Assembly (NCBI RefSeq): GCF_014534655.1
Contig: NZ_JACVVD010000003.1
Span: 124,001-188,000, forward strand
From: Paenibacillus sedimenti
Lineage (GTDB): Bacteria; Bacillota; Bacilli; Paenibacillales; NBRC-103111
DNA length: 64,000 nt
Direction of reading: 5' to 3'
Position numbers and translations under genes: made by a program. The stretch's first letter is position 1. Each line of letters begins with the position of its first letter. Positions 34,863-44,312 of this stretch are shown here, piece after piece. Under the pieces are notes generated by a model. It saw only the letters and a list, made by a program, of their open reading frames with translations. It searched no databases and had not been told where the DNA came from.

Positions 34863-36311
34863 TTAATAGCTTCTTCCGAATACGACTGTATGTTTGGCTG
34901 CTTCGCCGCAAACGAGGCAGGTCGACTTCGTCTCCGAAGGATTGAACGGAATATTCCTGCTTGTTGCGCCCGTCTCTTCCTTCACATGTGATTCGCAAGC
35001 GTCCGAACCGCACCAGCCAGCAAGTGCGAACCCGCGTTTGCCTTCGAGGAACGTCTTGAATTCATCAAGCGAATCCACAGCAATGTAATGCTCATCACGG
35101 AACTGCTTCGCTTTATCATACATCTGCTGATGAATCTCAGCAAGCAATTTCTCAATTTCTTCGACAAAGTTCGCCTGTGCCACGATTTTTTTCTCGCCGC
35201 TGACGCGGGAAACGAGAACGACTTGTCCATTCTCCATGTCGCGTGGTCCTAATTCAACACGAATCGGTACGCCGCGCATCTCGTATTCATTGAATTTCCA
35301 GCCTGGGCTTTGATCGGCGCGATCGTCCACCTTCACACGAACGCCGGCTTTCTTAAGCTGCGCATACAGCTCGTCCACGCGGCCAATCACTTGTTCTCTT
35401 GTCTTCGGAGGTCCGATTGGAATGATGACAACCTGCGTTGGTGCAACCTTTGGAGGCAGCGCAAGTCCGCGATCGTCACCGTGAACCATAATCAGTGCGC
35501 CGATGAGACGCGTGCTGACGCCCCATGAAGTCGTGTGCGCGAATTGGTGTTGATTTTCGCGATCCAAATATTTGATATCAAATGCGACAGCGAAATTAGT
35601 GCCAAGATAATGGGACGTACCTGCTTGTACCGCCTTGCCGTCCTTCATCATCGCCTCGATCGAGAACGTATCGACAGCACCGGCGAATTTCTCAGATGGT
35701 GTCTTTTGACCAACGATGACTGGAATCGCTAAGAAATTTTCTGCGAAATCACGGTACACTTCCAGCATTTGCATCGTTTCGCGGCGTGCATCTTGCTCAT
35801 CCTCGTGAGCGGTATGACCTTCCTGCCATAAAAATTCACTTGTGCGCAGGAATGGTTGCGTACGCTTCTCCCAACGAACAACGTTGGCCCACTGATTGAT
35901 CAAGAGCGGCAGATCACGGTAAGAGTTAATCCATTCGGAATACATGTGGCCGATCATTGTCTCCGAAGTTGGACGAATCGCCAGACGCTCTTCCAGTTTC
36001 TCTCCGCCCGCTTCCGTTACCCAAGGCAATTCCGGATTGAAGCCTTCAACGTGTTCTTTTTCCTTTTGGAAAAAGCTTTCGGGAATGAATAGCGGGAAAT
36101 ACGCGTTGCGGTGACCTGTTTCCTTGAAACGGGTATCAAGCTCCCGCTGAATGTTCTCCCAGATCTCATAACCGTCCGGCTTGAAAACGATACAACCGCG
36201 GACAGGCGAATAGCTCATCAAGTCTGCTTTCTTAATAACATCTATGTACCAACGGGAGAAATCTTCTCCCTGAGGTGTAATTTCTTTAACAAACTGCTTA
36301 TCGTTCGACAT
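34863..36311 (-). CDS. proS: Prolyl-tRNA synthetase, short eukaryote/archaeal type
   Basis: A 482-residue class II synthetase that charges tRNA-Pro. Class II motif 2 segments (RPTSETMIGHMYSEW, QPFLRTSEFLWQEGHTAH) and the anticodon-binding domain are clear. The C-terminal zinc-type cysteines (WCGSDAC...CLVC) and terminal FGRSY belong to the eukaryote/archaeal-like class. It lacks the inserted editing domain of the roughly 565-residue bacterial ProRS found at this same rseP-proS-polC position in Bacillus subtilis. A hairpin repeat fused to TTTAGGAGG gives the ribosome binding site. Confidence 0.95.
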   Translation of the reverse strand: MSNDKQFVKEITPQGEDFSRWYIDVIKKADLMSYSPVRGCIVFKPDGYEIWENIQRELDTRFKETGHRNAYFPLFIPESFFQKEKEHVEGFNPELPWVTEAGGEKLEERLAIRPTSETMIGHMYSEWINSYRDLPLLINQWANVVRWEKRTQPFLRTSEFLWQEGHTAHEDEQDARRETMQMLEVYRDFAENFLAIPVIVGQKTPSEKFAGAVDTFSIEAMMKDGKAVQAGTSHYLGTNFAVAFDIKYLDRENQHQFAHTTSWGVSTRLIGALIMVHGDDRGLALPPKVAPTQVVIIPIGPPKTREQVIGRVDELYAQLKKAGVRVKVDDRADQSPGWKFNEYEMRGVPIRVELGPRDMENGQVVLVSRVSGEKKIVAQANFVEEIEKLLAEIHQQMYDKAKQFRDEHYIAVDSLDEFKTFLEGKRGFALAGWCGSDACESHVKEETGATSRNIPFNPSETKSTCLVCGEAAKHTVVFGRSY

Positions 36312-36325
36312 GTGCGCCTCCTAAA

Positions 36326-36365
36326 AGTTTTGCTTTTGCAAAACTGACTTCGTAAGCATAAACTC
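36326..36365 (-). repeat. Shine-Dalgarno-linked hairpin repeat before proS
   Basis: The minus strand reads TTATGCTTACGAAGTC then AGTTTTGCAAAAGCAAAACT and TTTAGGAGG, 5 bases before the proS ATG. It fills the rseP-proS gap almost entirely. Confidence 0.85.
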
Positions 36366-36372
36366 TCCATGA

Positions 36373-37632
36373 CTATCCTTTAATCAACCGTAAAATATCA
36401 TTATAGGTCACCGCTACCATGAGCAGCATTAACAACGCAAAGCCGATAAAATGAACCATGCTCTCGCGATTCGGATCAATCGGCTTGCCGCGCAGAGCTT
36501 CCAGTCCCATAAAGAGAAGACGGCTGCCGTCAAGAGCCGGGATCGGTAATAGATTGAATATCCCGAGGTACAAACTGAGCGTAGCCGCCCATGAAATCAG
36601 ATACGTCATGCCGAGCTTGGCGAACTCCGCCGATACTTGCGCAGTCCGGACAGGACCTCCAAGGTCATCCAGCTTGAATTGAAGCATGACAAGCTTTTGC
36701 AACCCCGTCACGATGCCAATCGTGGTCCCCACTACTTGCTCGTATGTGCCTTCCATCACTTCGGTAAATGTGGCATTTCTTCGATCCCCCGAAATCACAA
36801 CACCAAGCTTACCTGCACCGGCTTCCATTTCTGGAGTCACTTGAAGCGTGATTGGATTACCCGCACGATCGACCAACCATGTCATTGGTTTGCCGGCAGA
36901 TTGTTGAATGGCTGTCACCAGCTTTTCGCGATCATCGCCGATCGGTTGATTATCAATAGAAATGATAATATCGCCCTTATGAAGACCGGCTTTTTCACCC
37001 GCTTTACCTGCCATAACCGAATCCAATTTTACGTTTGTAAACACGCCTGACATAATTACGACAATCAGGAATAAGACAATCGCCAGAATAAAATTCATAA
37101 CTGGACCCATGACAATAGCAAGAGCACGCTGACCTACAGATTTACTGCCAAATTGTCGATCATAAGGAGCAATTTGCGTCTCCGTCCCTTTGGCGACCAT
37201 CATAGCTTGGGGGTCAATGGGATAGGTAACCGTTTCTCCATCCACGTCCAAAGTTACTTTAAGGCTTCTCTCAAAATCAATTTGCTCAACAACCCCCATG
37301 ATGACATTAGAGCGCCGATCCAATTGATCCAAATAAATAGCGTTAACTTGATTCGTATTGTTGAGCTGAACCGCAATCGTTTGACCTGGGTTCACTTGCA
37401 CGATCTCAGGGTCTTCACCGGCCATACGCACGAATCCGCCAATCGGCAAAATACGCAGAGTGTACCTGGTCTCCCCTTTTTTATATGAAAAAAGCTTGGG
37501 TCCGAAGCCGATGGCAAATTCCCTCACAAGAATGCCTGCGCGCTTGGCAAAATAAAAATGACCCCATTCATGAATCGTCACCAGAACGAAAAACAATAAA
37601 ATAACTTTCAATCCAACTTCTATGGCTGACAA
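36373..37632 (-). CDS. rseP: Site-2 intramembrane metalloprotease RseP/RasP
   Basis: A 419-residue membrane zinc protease of the S2P family that cleaves membrane-embedded anti-sigma factors and signal-peptide remnants. HEWGH lies in the first membrane segment (about residue 20), a second membrane segment carries GPVMNFILAIVLF, a PDZ domain spans about 210-290, and LPIPALDGSRLLF near residue 370 supplies the third zinc ligand. The start is TTG (37632) with AAGGAGG 9 bases upstream, the remnant of a hairpin repeat. It lies between dxr and proS, as in Bacillus subtilis rasP. Confidence 0.95.
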   Translation of the reverse strand: MSAIEVGLKVILLFFVLVTIHEWGHFYFAKRAGILVREFAIGFGPKLFSYKKGETRYTLRILPIGGFVRMAGEDPEIVQVNPGQTIAVQLNNTNQVNAIYLDQLDRRSNVIMGVVEQIDFERSLKVTLDVDGETVTYPIDPQAMMVAKGTETQIAPYDRQFGSKSVGQRALAIVMGPVMNFILAIVLFLIVVIMSGVFTNVKLDSVMAGKAGEKAGLHKGDIIISIDNQPIGDDREKLVTAIQQSAGKPMTWLVDRAGNPITLQVTPEMEAGAGKLGVVISGDRRNATFTEVMEGTYEQVVGTTIGIVTGLQKLVMLQFKLDDLGGPVRTAQVSAEFAKLGMTYLISWAATLSLYLGIFNLLPIPALDGSRLLFMGLEALRGKPIDPNRESMVHFIGFALLMLLMVAVTYNDILRLIKG

Positions 37633-37644
37633 GTCGTATTTCCT

Positions 37645-37674
37645 CCTTAGAGTTTTGCTGTTTAAGGCTTGCTT
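37645..37674 (-). repeat. Half copy of the hairpin repeat before rseP
   Basis: Only the downstream half is preserved: the minus strand reads CAGCAAAACTCTAAGGAGG, identical to the right arm and edge at pnp and cheW, while the left arm is lost. The ribosome binding site function is kept. Confidence 0.65.
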
Positions 37675-37747
37675 GCTTTTAGATTACCATTATTGAACGA
37701 CTGAATACAAGCTATCCCCTTTTAGCACAGTATACGATAAAGGAGTT

Positions 37748-37813
37748 TTATTTAGACTCTAAGTGACCCTGCCTATATGCCGGATTGATCGAAAAAAGAG
37801 CCGTGCCAAACAT
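37748..37813 (-). CDS. Possible 21-residue small ORF after dxr
   Basis: ATG at 37813 opens MFGTALFSINPAYRQGHLESK and a stop, with AAGGAAGGAGAG about 10-20 bases upstream. It starts 26 bases beyond the dxr stop, in a gap with no other gene. The spacing is loose and I recognise no family, so it may be chance. Confidence 0.2.
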   Translation of the reverse strand: MFGTALFSINPAYRQGHLESK

Positions 37814-37838
37814 GCTGACCTTAGCTCTCCTTCCTTCA

Positions 37839-38987
37839 TTAAAATTGAATCGATGCTGCAAAAGCTCTTGCCCATGCATCTTGCTCTTGAATAAGGTCAA
37901 GGGATGGATCAGCATAGGACTCATGTTTCTGTAGGGCAGCTTCAATGACATGTTCAATTTGCAAAAATGTTATTTCACCCCGCAAGAAACGTGCAACTGC
38001 AATTTCATTAGCAGCATTAAATACGGTCGGTGTTGTACCGCTCTGTCTGCCGCTTTCGTATGCCATGCGCAAGCATGGATATCTGTCGAAATCCATTTCG
38101 CGAAAATGAAGCTTACCAATCGCAGCCAAGTCAAGACGTTTCGTAGGGGTTGAAACTCGATGCGGATACGTCAGCGCATATTGAATCGGAACGCGCATAT
38201 CCGGATTGCCCAACTGCGCGATGACGCTGTTATCAACGAATTCAACGTAGGAATGAATAACGCTTTCCGGGTGAATGATGACATCGATTTGATCGTATGG
38301 AAGATCGAACAACCAATGTGCTTCGATCACTTCAAGCCCTTTATTCACCATGGTCGCAGAATCGATCGTGATCTTGGCCCCCATGGACCAATTCGGATGC
38401 TGCAAAGCTTGCTCGACCGTAACCCCTTCGAGTTCTTTGCGCGTCCGATCCCGAAAGGAACCTCCTGAAGCGGTTATCGTAATTTTCGCTAATTCCGGAC
38501 GGTTCTCTCCGTTTAAGCATTGAAAGATCGCTGAATGCTCACTATCAATGGGCAGCAGCGCGACTCCCTTGCTTTTAACAGCACTCGTCACGATATGGCC
38601 TGCGCTAACAAGAGTCTCTTTGTTCGCCAGACCGATATGTTTTCCAGCCTCAATGGCCGCGAGCGTCGGTTTCAAGCCTTGACTGCCTACCAGCGCGGTA
38701 ACCACCATATCGGCATCGGTCGAAGCGGCTACCTCCATCAACCCTTCTTCACCAAATAGCACGCGGGTATCAGAGGATACTTGCCGCTTAACCTCTTCGG
38801 CTAATTCTTTAGTTGCTACGGATACGATTTTGGGGCGGAACTGTTTGATTTGCTCGATAATCAATTTGCTGTTATAACCGCCGGACAGTGCTTCAACTTG
38901 AAAACGTTCCGGTGCGTTAGCCACAACATCTAACGTTTGTGTACCAATCGACCCTGTCGAGCCCAGAATCGCAATGCGTTTTGTCAT
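37839..38987 (-). CDS. dxr: 1-deoxy-D-xylulose 5-phosphate reductoisomerase
   Basis: A 382-residue NADPH-dependent enzyme making methylerythritol phosphate, the committed step of the MEP isoprenoid pathway. The NADPH motif [14 protein letters not shown] is at residue 8. The metal/substrate segments [12 protein letters not shown] and [10 protein letters not shown] are present, and [13 protein letters not shown] follows. It lies in the uppS-cdsA-dxr-rseP order shared across Firmicutes, linking isoprenoid supply with undecaprenyl diphosphate synthesis. Confidence 0.96.
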   Translation of the reverse strand: MTKRIAILGSTGSIGTQTLDVVANAPERFQVEALSGGYNSKLIIEQIKQFRPKIVSVATKELAEEVKRQVSSDTRVLFGEEGLMEVAASTDADMVVTALVGSQGLKPTLAAIEAGKHIGLANKETLVSAGHIVTSAVKSKGVALLPIDSEHSAIFQCLNGENRPELAKITITASGGSFRDRTRKELEGVTVEQALQHPNWSMGAKITIDSATMVNKGLEVIEAHWLFDLPYDQIDVIIHPESVIHSYVEFVDNSVIAQLGNPDMRVPIQYALTYPHRVSTPTKRLDLAAIGKLHFREMDFDRYPCLRMAYESGRQSGTTPTVFNAANEIAVARFLRGEITFLQIEHVIEAALQKHESYADPSLDLIQEQDAWARAFAASIQF

Positions 38988-39009
38988 AATCCACCTCGTA
39001 CATCTGCGG

Positions 39010-39804
39010 TTAGTGGGGAAGAATACCTAGCCAGTGAATAAAAGGAAACACGATTAGCCAGCTATCCACTCGGTCCAAAACTCCACCATGTCCAGGAAGC
39101 AGCGTCCCTGTATCTTTAATTCCTTTTACCCGCTTATAGGCGGACTGTATCAAATCACCGATCTGTCCGACAATCGCGATAACAAAACCAAGCACGATGG
39201 CCGTCCCATAGGAAATCAGTTCAGGCGCATACCAGGCAAAACCGAGTGCAACCAGCATCGAAATCACAATGCCGCCTATCGCTCCCTCGATCGATTTTTT
39301 CGGGCTGATTTGAGGCCATAGCGGACGTTTGCCTATCTTTGAACCGATAAAGTAAGCGCCTGAGTCCGTTGCCCATATACATACAAACACCAATACCGTC
39401 CAAAACAATCCATGTTCGGGCATACGTGTTGAGATCATATAATGAAATCCCATACCTATGTAAATAGCACCCAGCAATATGATCGAAACTTGATCGATTG
39501 TTATCGAATTTTTGGAGGCGACTGTGATGAAAAGCAGTACAAACATGGCAAGCCATATGATGGTTATGGGATTGACAGGAAGTGTGACACCCAGCATTTC
39601 CCACGGAATGGTTAGGAGCAGCAGAGTGACCAGACCTGTAAAAGAGGATAATTTATGTGTTGTGAATCCATTCATTTGTATATATTCCCGATAACCTATA
39701 ATCGAGAGCAGAACGATTAAGCCAGCGTACCAGTATCCACCAAGCACTAATAACGTGATGAAAACAAGTCCGGCAATAACCCCTGTGACGATCCTCTGCT
39801 TCAA
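39010..39804 (-). CDS. cdsA: Phosphatidate cytidylyltransferase
   Basis: A 264-residue polytopic membrane enzyme (about seven to eight segments) producing CDP-diacylglycerol from phosphatidic acid and CTP. The C-terminal signature [28 protein letters not shown] is clear (in part, [16 protein letters not shown]). TTG start at 39804 with AGGAGA 5 bases upstream. It lies between uppS and dxr. Confidence 0.95.
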   Translation of the reverse strand: MKQRIVTGVIAGLVFITLLVLGGYWYAGLIVLLSIIGYREYIQMNGFTTHKLSSFTGLVTLLLLTIPWEMLGVTLPVNPITIIWLAMFVLLFITVASKNSITIDQVSIILLGAIYIGMGFHYMISTRMPEHGLFWTVLVFVCIWATDSGAYFIGSKIGKRPLWPQISPKKSIEGAIGGIVISMLVALGFAWYAPELISYGTAIVLGFVIAIVGQIGDLIQSAYKRVKGIKDTGTLLPGHGGVLDRVDSWLIVFPFIHWLGILPH

Positions 39805-39863
39805 GTTAGTCTCCTCCTAGATGACAAAAACTTCATAACAACGTCTACTTTGACATATCCGGT

Positions 39864-40640
39864 TTAAATTCCGCCATACCTTCTCGCGCGACGTTGATAT
39901 TCAGCAATAGCCTGCATGAATAAAGCTTCTGTGAATTCCGGCCAATACGCATCCGTAAACCACAACTCCGAGTAGGCAAGCTGCCATAGAAGAAAATTAC
40001 TTAAGCGGAGTTCGCCGCTAGTACGGATTAATAAATCCGGATCCGGTAAATCAGAGGTTAACATATAGGATGAAAAGCGTGCTTCATCGAGCTCTTCGGC
40101 TTGAAGGGTGCCGTTCTGTACATCACGAATAATATCTTGAATGCCGGCAATCATTTCTTTGCGACCGCCGTAATTCAAGGCAAAATTGAGAATGAGTCCA
40201 GTATTGTCCTTCGTCCGTTCAATAGCCCCTTCTATCGCTTTAAGCGTATAGTCAGGCAAGCCTTCTTTCCACCCCGTCATCCGGATACGAACGTTATTTT
40301 CGATAAGTTCTTCGATCTCCAGTGGAAAAAACTCTTGAGGAAGCTTCATCAAAAATTCGACCTCTTCCTTCGGTCTCTTCCAATTTTCCGTCGAAAAGGC
40401 ATACATCGTCAGCACTTTGACGCCAATATCATTGGCTGCCATTGTAATCTTCTTTACATTCTTCATACCGGAATGGTGCCCGGCTACGCGAGGTAAACCT
40501 CTTTGCTTTGCCCAGCGCCCGTTGCCGTCCATAATGATCGCTACATGTGTAGGCACATTATCCGGATCAATGTCAGGAAATTCGGAAGCCGTGCCGTCCT
40601 TGGACGTATTTCCTAACCATTTCTTTAACGGTTTGAGCAT
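39864..40640 (-). CDS. uppS: Undecaprenyl diphosphate synthase (isoprenyl transferase)
   Basis: A 258-residue cis-prenyltransferase that makes the C55 lipid carrier for wall synthesis. The catalytic Asp lies in IIMDGNGRWAK (about residue 37). TMYAFSTENWKRP and DLLIRTSGELRLSNFLLWQ are the other conserved regions. The N-terminal 30 residues are a variable extension. GGAGG lies 7 bases before the ATG. A terminator separates it from frr. Confidence 0.96.
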   Translation of the reverse strand: MLKPLKKWLGNTSKDGTASEFPDIDPDNVPTHVAIIMDGNGRWAKQRGLPRVAGHHSGMKNVKKITMAANDIGVKVLTMYAFSTENWKRPKEEVEFLMKLPQEFFPLEIEELIENNVRIRMTGWKEGLPDYTLKAIEGAIERTKDNTGLILNFALNYGGRKEMIAGIQDIIRDVQNGTLQAEELDEARFSSYMLTSDLPDPDLLIRTSGELRLSNFLLWQLAYSELWFTDAYWPEFTEALFMQAIAEYQRRARRYGGI

Positions 40641-40669
40641 CGTTGTTCCTCCCTGCTTAAGGAAAGATG

Positions 40670-40697
40670 AAAAACCCCCAGCAAATACCCCGGGGGC
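40670..40697 (-). terminator. Intrinsic terminator after frr
   Basis: CCCCC and GGGGG pair across a short loop on the minus strand and are followed by TTTTTC, about 10 bases past the frr stop. No room exists for a full promoter before uppS, so uppS probably relies on readthrough or a promoter inside frr. Confidence 0.75.
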
Positions 40698-40706
40698 GTA
40701 TCTAAT

Positions 40707-41261
40707 TTATACTTCCATAATTTCTTTTTCTTTAGCGGCTAGTACTTTTTCAACTTCCGCAACGAATTTATCGGTAAACTTCTGAATATCCTCTTGATGC
40801 TTCCGGGATTCATCTTCAGAGATACCTGCTTTTTCAAGCTTCTTGATCTCATCATTGGCATCACGACGAATGTTTCGGATGGCCACTTTCGCTTCTTCAC
40901 CGAACTTTTTCGTCATTTTTACAAGCTCCGCGCGTCTCTCTTCTGTTAAAGCCGGGATGACAATGCGGATTACGCTGCCATCATTCGATGGTGTAAGACC
41001 CAGATCCGATTTCATAATCGCTTTCTCGATAGCGCCCATGGAGCTTTTGTCCCAAGGTTGAATGATCAAGGAGCGGGAATCCGGCGTTGTTAAATTCGCA
41101 AGTTGATTCACTGGTGTCATCGCACCATAATATTCAACTTGAATACGATCCAAAAGCGAAGGAGTCGCACGGCCTGCGCGCAGCGTAGTCAAGTCTCTTT
41201 TCAACGCGCCAATTGCTTTTTCCATCCGATCTTCGGCGTTCTTTTTAATGGATTGTGGCAT
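40707..41261 (-). CDS. frr: Ribosome recycling factor
   Basis: A 184-residue RRF that splits post-termination ribosomes with [30 protein letters not shown] (in part, [15 protein letters not shown]) is diagnostic. It follows pyrH by 2 bases, the usual tsf-pyrH-frr order. Confidence 0.97.
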   Translation of the reverse strand: MPQSIKKNAEDRMEKAIGALKRDLTTLRAGRATPSLLDRIQVEYYGAMTPVNQLANLTTPDSRSLIIQPWDKSSMGAIEKAIMKSDLGLTPSNDGSVIRIVIPALTEERRAELVKMTKKFGEEAKVAIRNIRRDANDEIKKLEKAGISEDESRKHQEDIQKFTDKFVAEVEKVLAAKEKEIMEV

Positions 41262-41263
41262 AC

Positions 41264-42028
<765 letters not shown>

Positions 42029-42036
42029 CTAGCAGC

Positions 42037-42069
42037 TAAAAAAGAAGGAACACCAAGTGTTCCATCTTC
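42037..42069 (-). terminator. Intrinsic terminator after tsf
   Basis: GAAGATGGAACAC, TTG and GTGTTCCTTC form a stem with a 2-base bulge followed by TTTTTT on the minus strand, 12 bases past the tsf stop. Confidence 0.9.
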
Positions 42070-42080
42070 GGAAAAGCCTA

Positions 42081-42731
42081 TTAGAGTTTAACTTGGGACA
42101 TAACTTCTTCCGCGAAGTTCTCTTGTTTTTTCTCAAGTCCTTCGCCAAGTGCGAAACGCACGAAACGACGAATGGAGATGTTCTCGCCGATTGTTGCGAT
42201 CTTCTCATTCAACAATTGCTCGATTGTTTTATCCGGGTCTTTAACGAAAGGCTGCTCCATCAAGCAGTACTCTTCGTAGTATTTACCAATGCGGCCTTCA
42301 ACCATTTTATCAACGATTTTCTCAGGCTTGCCTTCGTTCAACGCTTGGTTGCGAAGAATTTCTTTTTCTTTTTCCAATGCTTCTGTCGGCACTTCTTCAC
42401 GACGCACGTAAGCCGGGCTAGCAGCCGCGATGTGCATGGCGATATCTCTGCAGAATGCTTTGAATTGATCCGTTTTACCAACGAAGTCAGTTTCACAGTT
42501 GATTTCAACCAGAACGCCAACTTTACCGCCCGCATGGATGTAGGATTCTACTGCGCCTTCTGTAGCAATACGTCCTGCTTTGTTAGCTGCAGCGGAAAGA
42601 CCTTTCTCACGAAGCAGTTCTGCTGCTTTCGTCAAATCACCGTTTGCTTCTTCAAGCGCTTTTTTGCAATCCAACATTCCTGCGCCTGTTTTTTCACGTA
42701 ATTCTTTTACCTGTGCTGCTGTAACTGCCAT
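42081..42731 (-). CDS. tsf: Elongation factor Ts
   Basis: A 216-residue nucleotide-exchange factor for EF-Tu. [20 protein letters not shown] and NCETDFVGK are conserved. It is shorter than the roughly 290-residue Bacillus subtilis protein because it has one core subdomain instead of two, as in Paenibacillus-type and Thermus EF-Ts; I see no sign of truncation. It follows rpsB, but a terminator lies between them. A TATAAT at 42760-42765 may provide separate expression. Confidence 0.95.
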   Translation of the reverse strand: MAVTAAQVKELREKTGAGMLDCKKALEEANGDLTKAAELLREKGLSAAANKAGRIATEGAVESYIHAGGKVGVLVEINCETDFVGKTDQFKAFCRDIAMHIAAASPAYVRREEVPTEALEKEKEILRNQALNEGKPEKIVDKMVEGRIGKYYEEYCLMEQPFVKDPDKTIEQLLNEKIATIGENISIRRFVRFALGEGLEKKQENFAEEVMSQVKL

Positions 42732-42759
42732 TGGAAAGAACCTCCCGATAGTGTTATGT

Positions 42760-42765
42760 ATTATA
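42760..42765 (-). promoter_or_regulatory. Possible -10 element for tsf
   Basis: A perfect TATAAT on the minus strand lies between the rpsB terminator and tsf, with no good -35 (it would fall in the terminator T-run). It is a candidate only. Confidence 0.3.
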
Positions 42766-42774
42766 TACTACTCT

Positions 42775-42820
42775 TTAAAAAAAGGGTGGTGACAGGCTGT
42801 TACACCTTCCAACCACCCTT
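42775..42820 (-). terminator. Intrinsic terminator between rpsB and tsf
   Basis: AAGGGTGGT and ACCACCCTT pair perfectly across a loop of about 21 bases and are followed by TTTTTTT on the minus strand, 15 bases past the rpsB stop. Partial readthrough would set the S2 to EF-Ts ratio. Confidence 0.88.
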
Positions 42821-42835
42821 TTCACATTCCAATAT

Positions 42836-43534
42836 TTAAGCTGTTGTTTGCTCGCCTTGGTGTGCTTCGATAACAGCGTCAGCAATTTTTGCAGTCAGCA
42901 ATTTCACTGCACGAATCGCATCATCGTTACCAGGAATCACGTAGTCGATTTCGTCTGGATCACAGTTAGTATCTACGATACCAACGATTGGGATACCCAA
43001 TTTGCGAGCTTCCGCAACAGCAATACGCTCTTTGCGAGGGTCGATGACGAACAACGCGCTAGGCAGACCTTTCATGTTCTTGATGCCGCCCAGGAATTTC
43101 TCAAGACGATCTTTCTCTTTGCGGAGAATGATAACTTCTTTCTTTGGAAGAACTTCGAATGTACCGTCTTCTTCCCATCTTTCAAGTTCTTTCAAACGAT
43201 CGATACGCTTTTGAATCGTTTGGAAGTTAGTCAGCGTACCACCCAACCAACGTTGGTTGATGTAGTACATGCCGCAACGCTCTGCTTCTTCAGCAACCGA
43301 ATCTTGAGCTTGTTTTTTCGTACCTACGAAAAGAATAGTTCCATTCTCTTCGGAAACGGATTTAACAAAGTTGTAAGCTTCTTCAACTTTTTTAACCGTT
43401 TTTTGCAGGTCGATGATGTAAATTCCGTTTCTTTCAGTGAAAATGTACTTGTCCATTTTCGGGTTCCAACGACGAGTTTGGTGACCGAAATGTACGCCAG
43501 CTTCTAAAAGCTGTTTCATGGAGATAACTGCCAT
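42836..43534 (-). CDS. rpsB: Ribosomal protein S2
   Basis: A 232-residue S2 of the small subunit. [22 protein letters not shown] and [17 protein letters not shown] are diagnostic. The frame extends to 43624, but the ATG at 43534 (MAVISMKQ) follows AAGGGAGGG and is the real start. A good promoter and a structured leader of about 115 bases precede it. Confidence 0.97.
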   Translation of the reverse strand: MAVISMKQLLEAGVHFGHQTRRWNPKMDKYIFTERNGIYIIDLQKTVKKVEEAYNFVKSVSEENGTILFVGTKKQAQDSVAEEAERCGMYYINQRWLGGTLTNFQTIQKRIDRLKELERWEEDGTFEVLPKKEVIILRKEKDRLEKFLGGIKNMKGLPSALFVIDPRKERIAVAEARKLGIPIVGIVDTNCDPDEIDYVIPGNDDAIRAVKLLTAKIADAVIEAHQGEQTTA

Positions 43535-43650
43535 CTCCAATCCCTCCCTTAAAATGGTTTTTGTGGTATCCGCCGCCGGTCGCATCTTCGCATAAAACTT
43601 ACCAGAGTAAGCACCATTATGCAAATTGACGGGCGTGTGTTTTTAACACC
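43535..43650 (-). promoter_or_regulatory. Structured rpsB leader, candidate S2 autoregulatory element
   Basis: At the predicted 5' end the RNA has a hairpin GTGTT-AAA-AACAC (43637-43649). Further down, GCATAA / TTATGC (43590-43622) encloses CTTAC-TCTG-GTAAG (43598-43611). The leader then runs to the ribosome binding site AAGGGAGGG. Ribosomal protein operons are commonly controlled by such leaders, so autoregulation by S2 is an inference from position and structure. Confidence 0.45.
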
Positions 43651-43657
43651 GTGAATA

Positions 43658-43686
43658 AATATACCATAACTCAAATGCCTATGCAA
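43658..43686 (-). promoter_or_regulatory. SigA-type promoter for rpsB
   Basis: The minus strand reads TTGCAT (43681-43686), 17 bases, then TATATT (43658-43663) preceded by TTATGG, an extended -10. It lies just downstream of the fla/che operon terminator. Confidence 0.8.
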
Positions 43687-43755
43687 CCTTTTACCATGTT
43701 AGTCATCATGCCCTATTTTTTGCTTCTCTATGTAGCTAATGCGATATTTCAGCAA

Positions 43756-43794
43756 ATAAAAACAGACCTCACAAAAGAGCGTTTTGTCGGTCTG
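43756..43794 (-). terminator. Terminator at the end of the fla/che operon
   Basis: CAGACC and GGTCTG with inner pairing ACAAAA / TTTTGT form a long stem followed by TTTTTATTTG on the minus strand, directly after the stop of the last gene. Confidence 0.9.
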
Positions 43795-43796
43795 CT

Positions 43797-44312
43797 CTAC
43801 TTGACAGTGATTAAGATTTTAACAACCTGCTGCATATCCATGCCGCTTTCAAACACATGGGCGCCAACTTGAATTTTGTTTGATCCGCCTTGTTTGTCAA
43901 GCTCGGCTGTAAAAGCTTTCCGATCCGCAATGATACCAACATTCAATAGAAGTTCACTAACCGTCGTTGCGCCCTGATTAGGCTGCACATAAATAACGGT
44001 TCGCTGGGCTATCGCAGGACTACCAGGCTGTGGTTGTTCTTTCGGCTTGGATGCGGACAGCTTATCCGTCTCTTCCTTGACCTTCTTCTGGACACCAGCG
44101 TCAAAATCAGCTTGCGTGTAGACCTTAGTTTCTTTGTCGAATACCTGAAAGTATTTTGACGCCTGCTCTTTCAGCTTCTGTGGATCCAACGCGTCGAGCG
44201 CTGCTCCATTTGATCCTGGTGCACTAGGTCTTACAGCCATGATCTGCAGCAAAAAGGCTCCTATGATGATACCAGTTCCGATGCCGGATACGTAAGATCG
44301 GTTCTTAAGCAC
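43797..44312 (-). CDS. Membrane-anchored protein with MltG-like C-terminal domain
   Basis: A 171-residue protein with one N-terminal membrane segment (about residues 8-25), a charged, Pro-rich linker, and a C-terminal segment (about 110-170). The segment VSELLLNVGIIADRKAFTAEL...VGAHVFESGMDMQQVVKIL resembles the LysM-like substrate module found in MltG/YceG endolytic transglycosylases. The catalytic MltG domain is missing, so enzymatic activity is unlikely. GTG start overlaps the SwrB-like gene by 8 bases. It is the last gene of the fla/che operon, which suggests a role in motility or the envelope, but none is known to me. Confidence 0.6.
   Translation of the reverse strand: MLKNRSYVSGIGTGIIIGAFLLQIMAVRPSAPGSNGAALDALDPQKLKEQASKYFQVFDKETKVYTQADFDAGVQKKVKEETDKLSASKPKEQPQPGSPAIAQRTVIYVQPNQGATTVSELLLNVGIIADRKAFTAELDKQGGSNKIQVGAHVFESGMDMQQVVKILITVK

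Noticed and set aside
36312-36372. T-box leader before proS
   Set aside because: The gap to rseP is only 61 bases and is filled by the hairpin repeat. No T-box sequence or specifier stem fits.
37748-37957. 69-residue frame overlapping the dxr end
   Set aside because: Most of it lies in the wrong frame of dxr. Only its last 21 codons fall outside dxr, and these are listed separately as a low-confidence small ORF.
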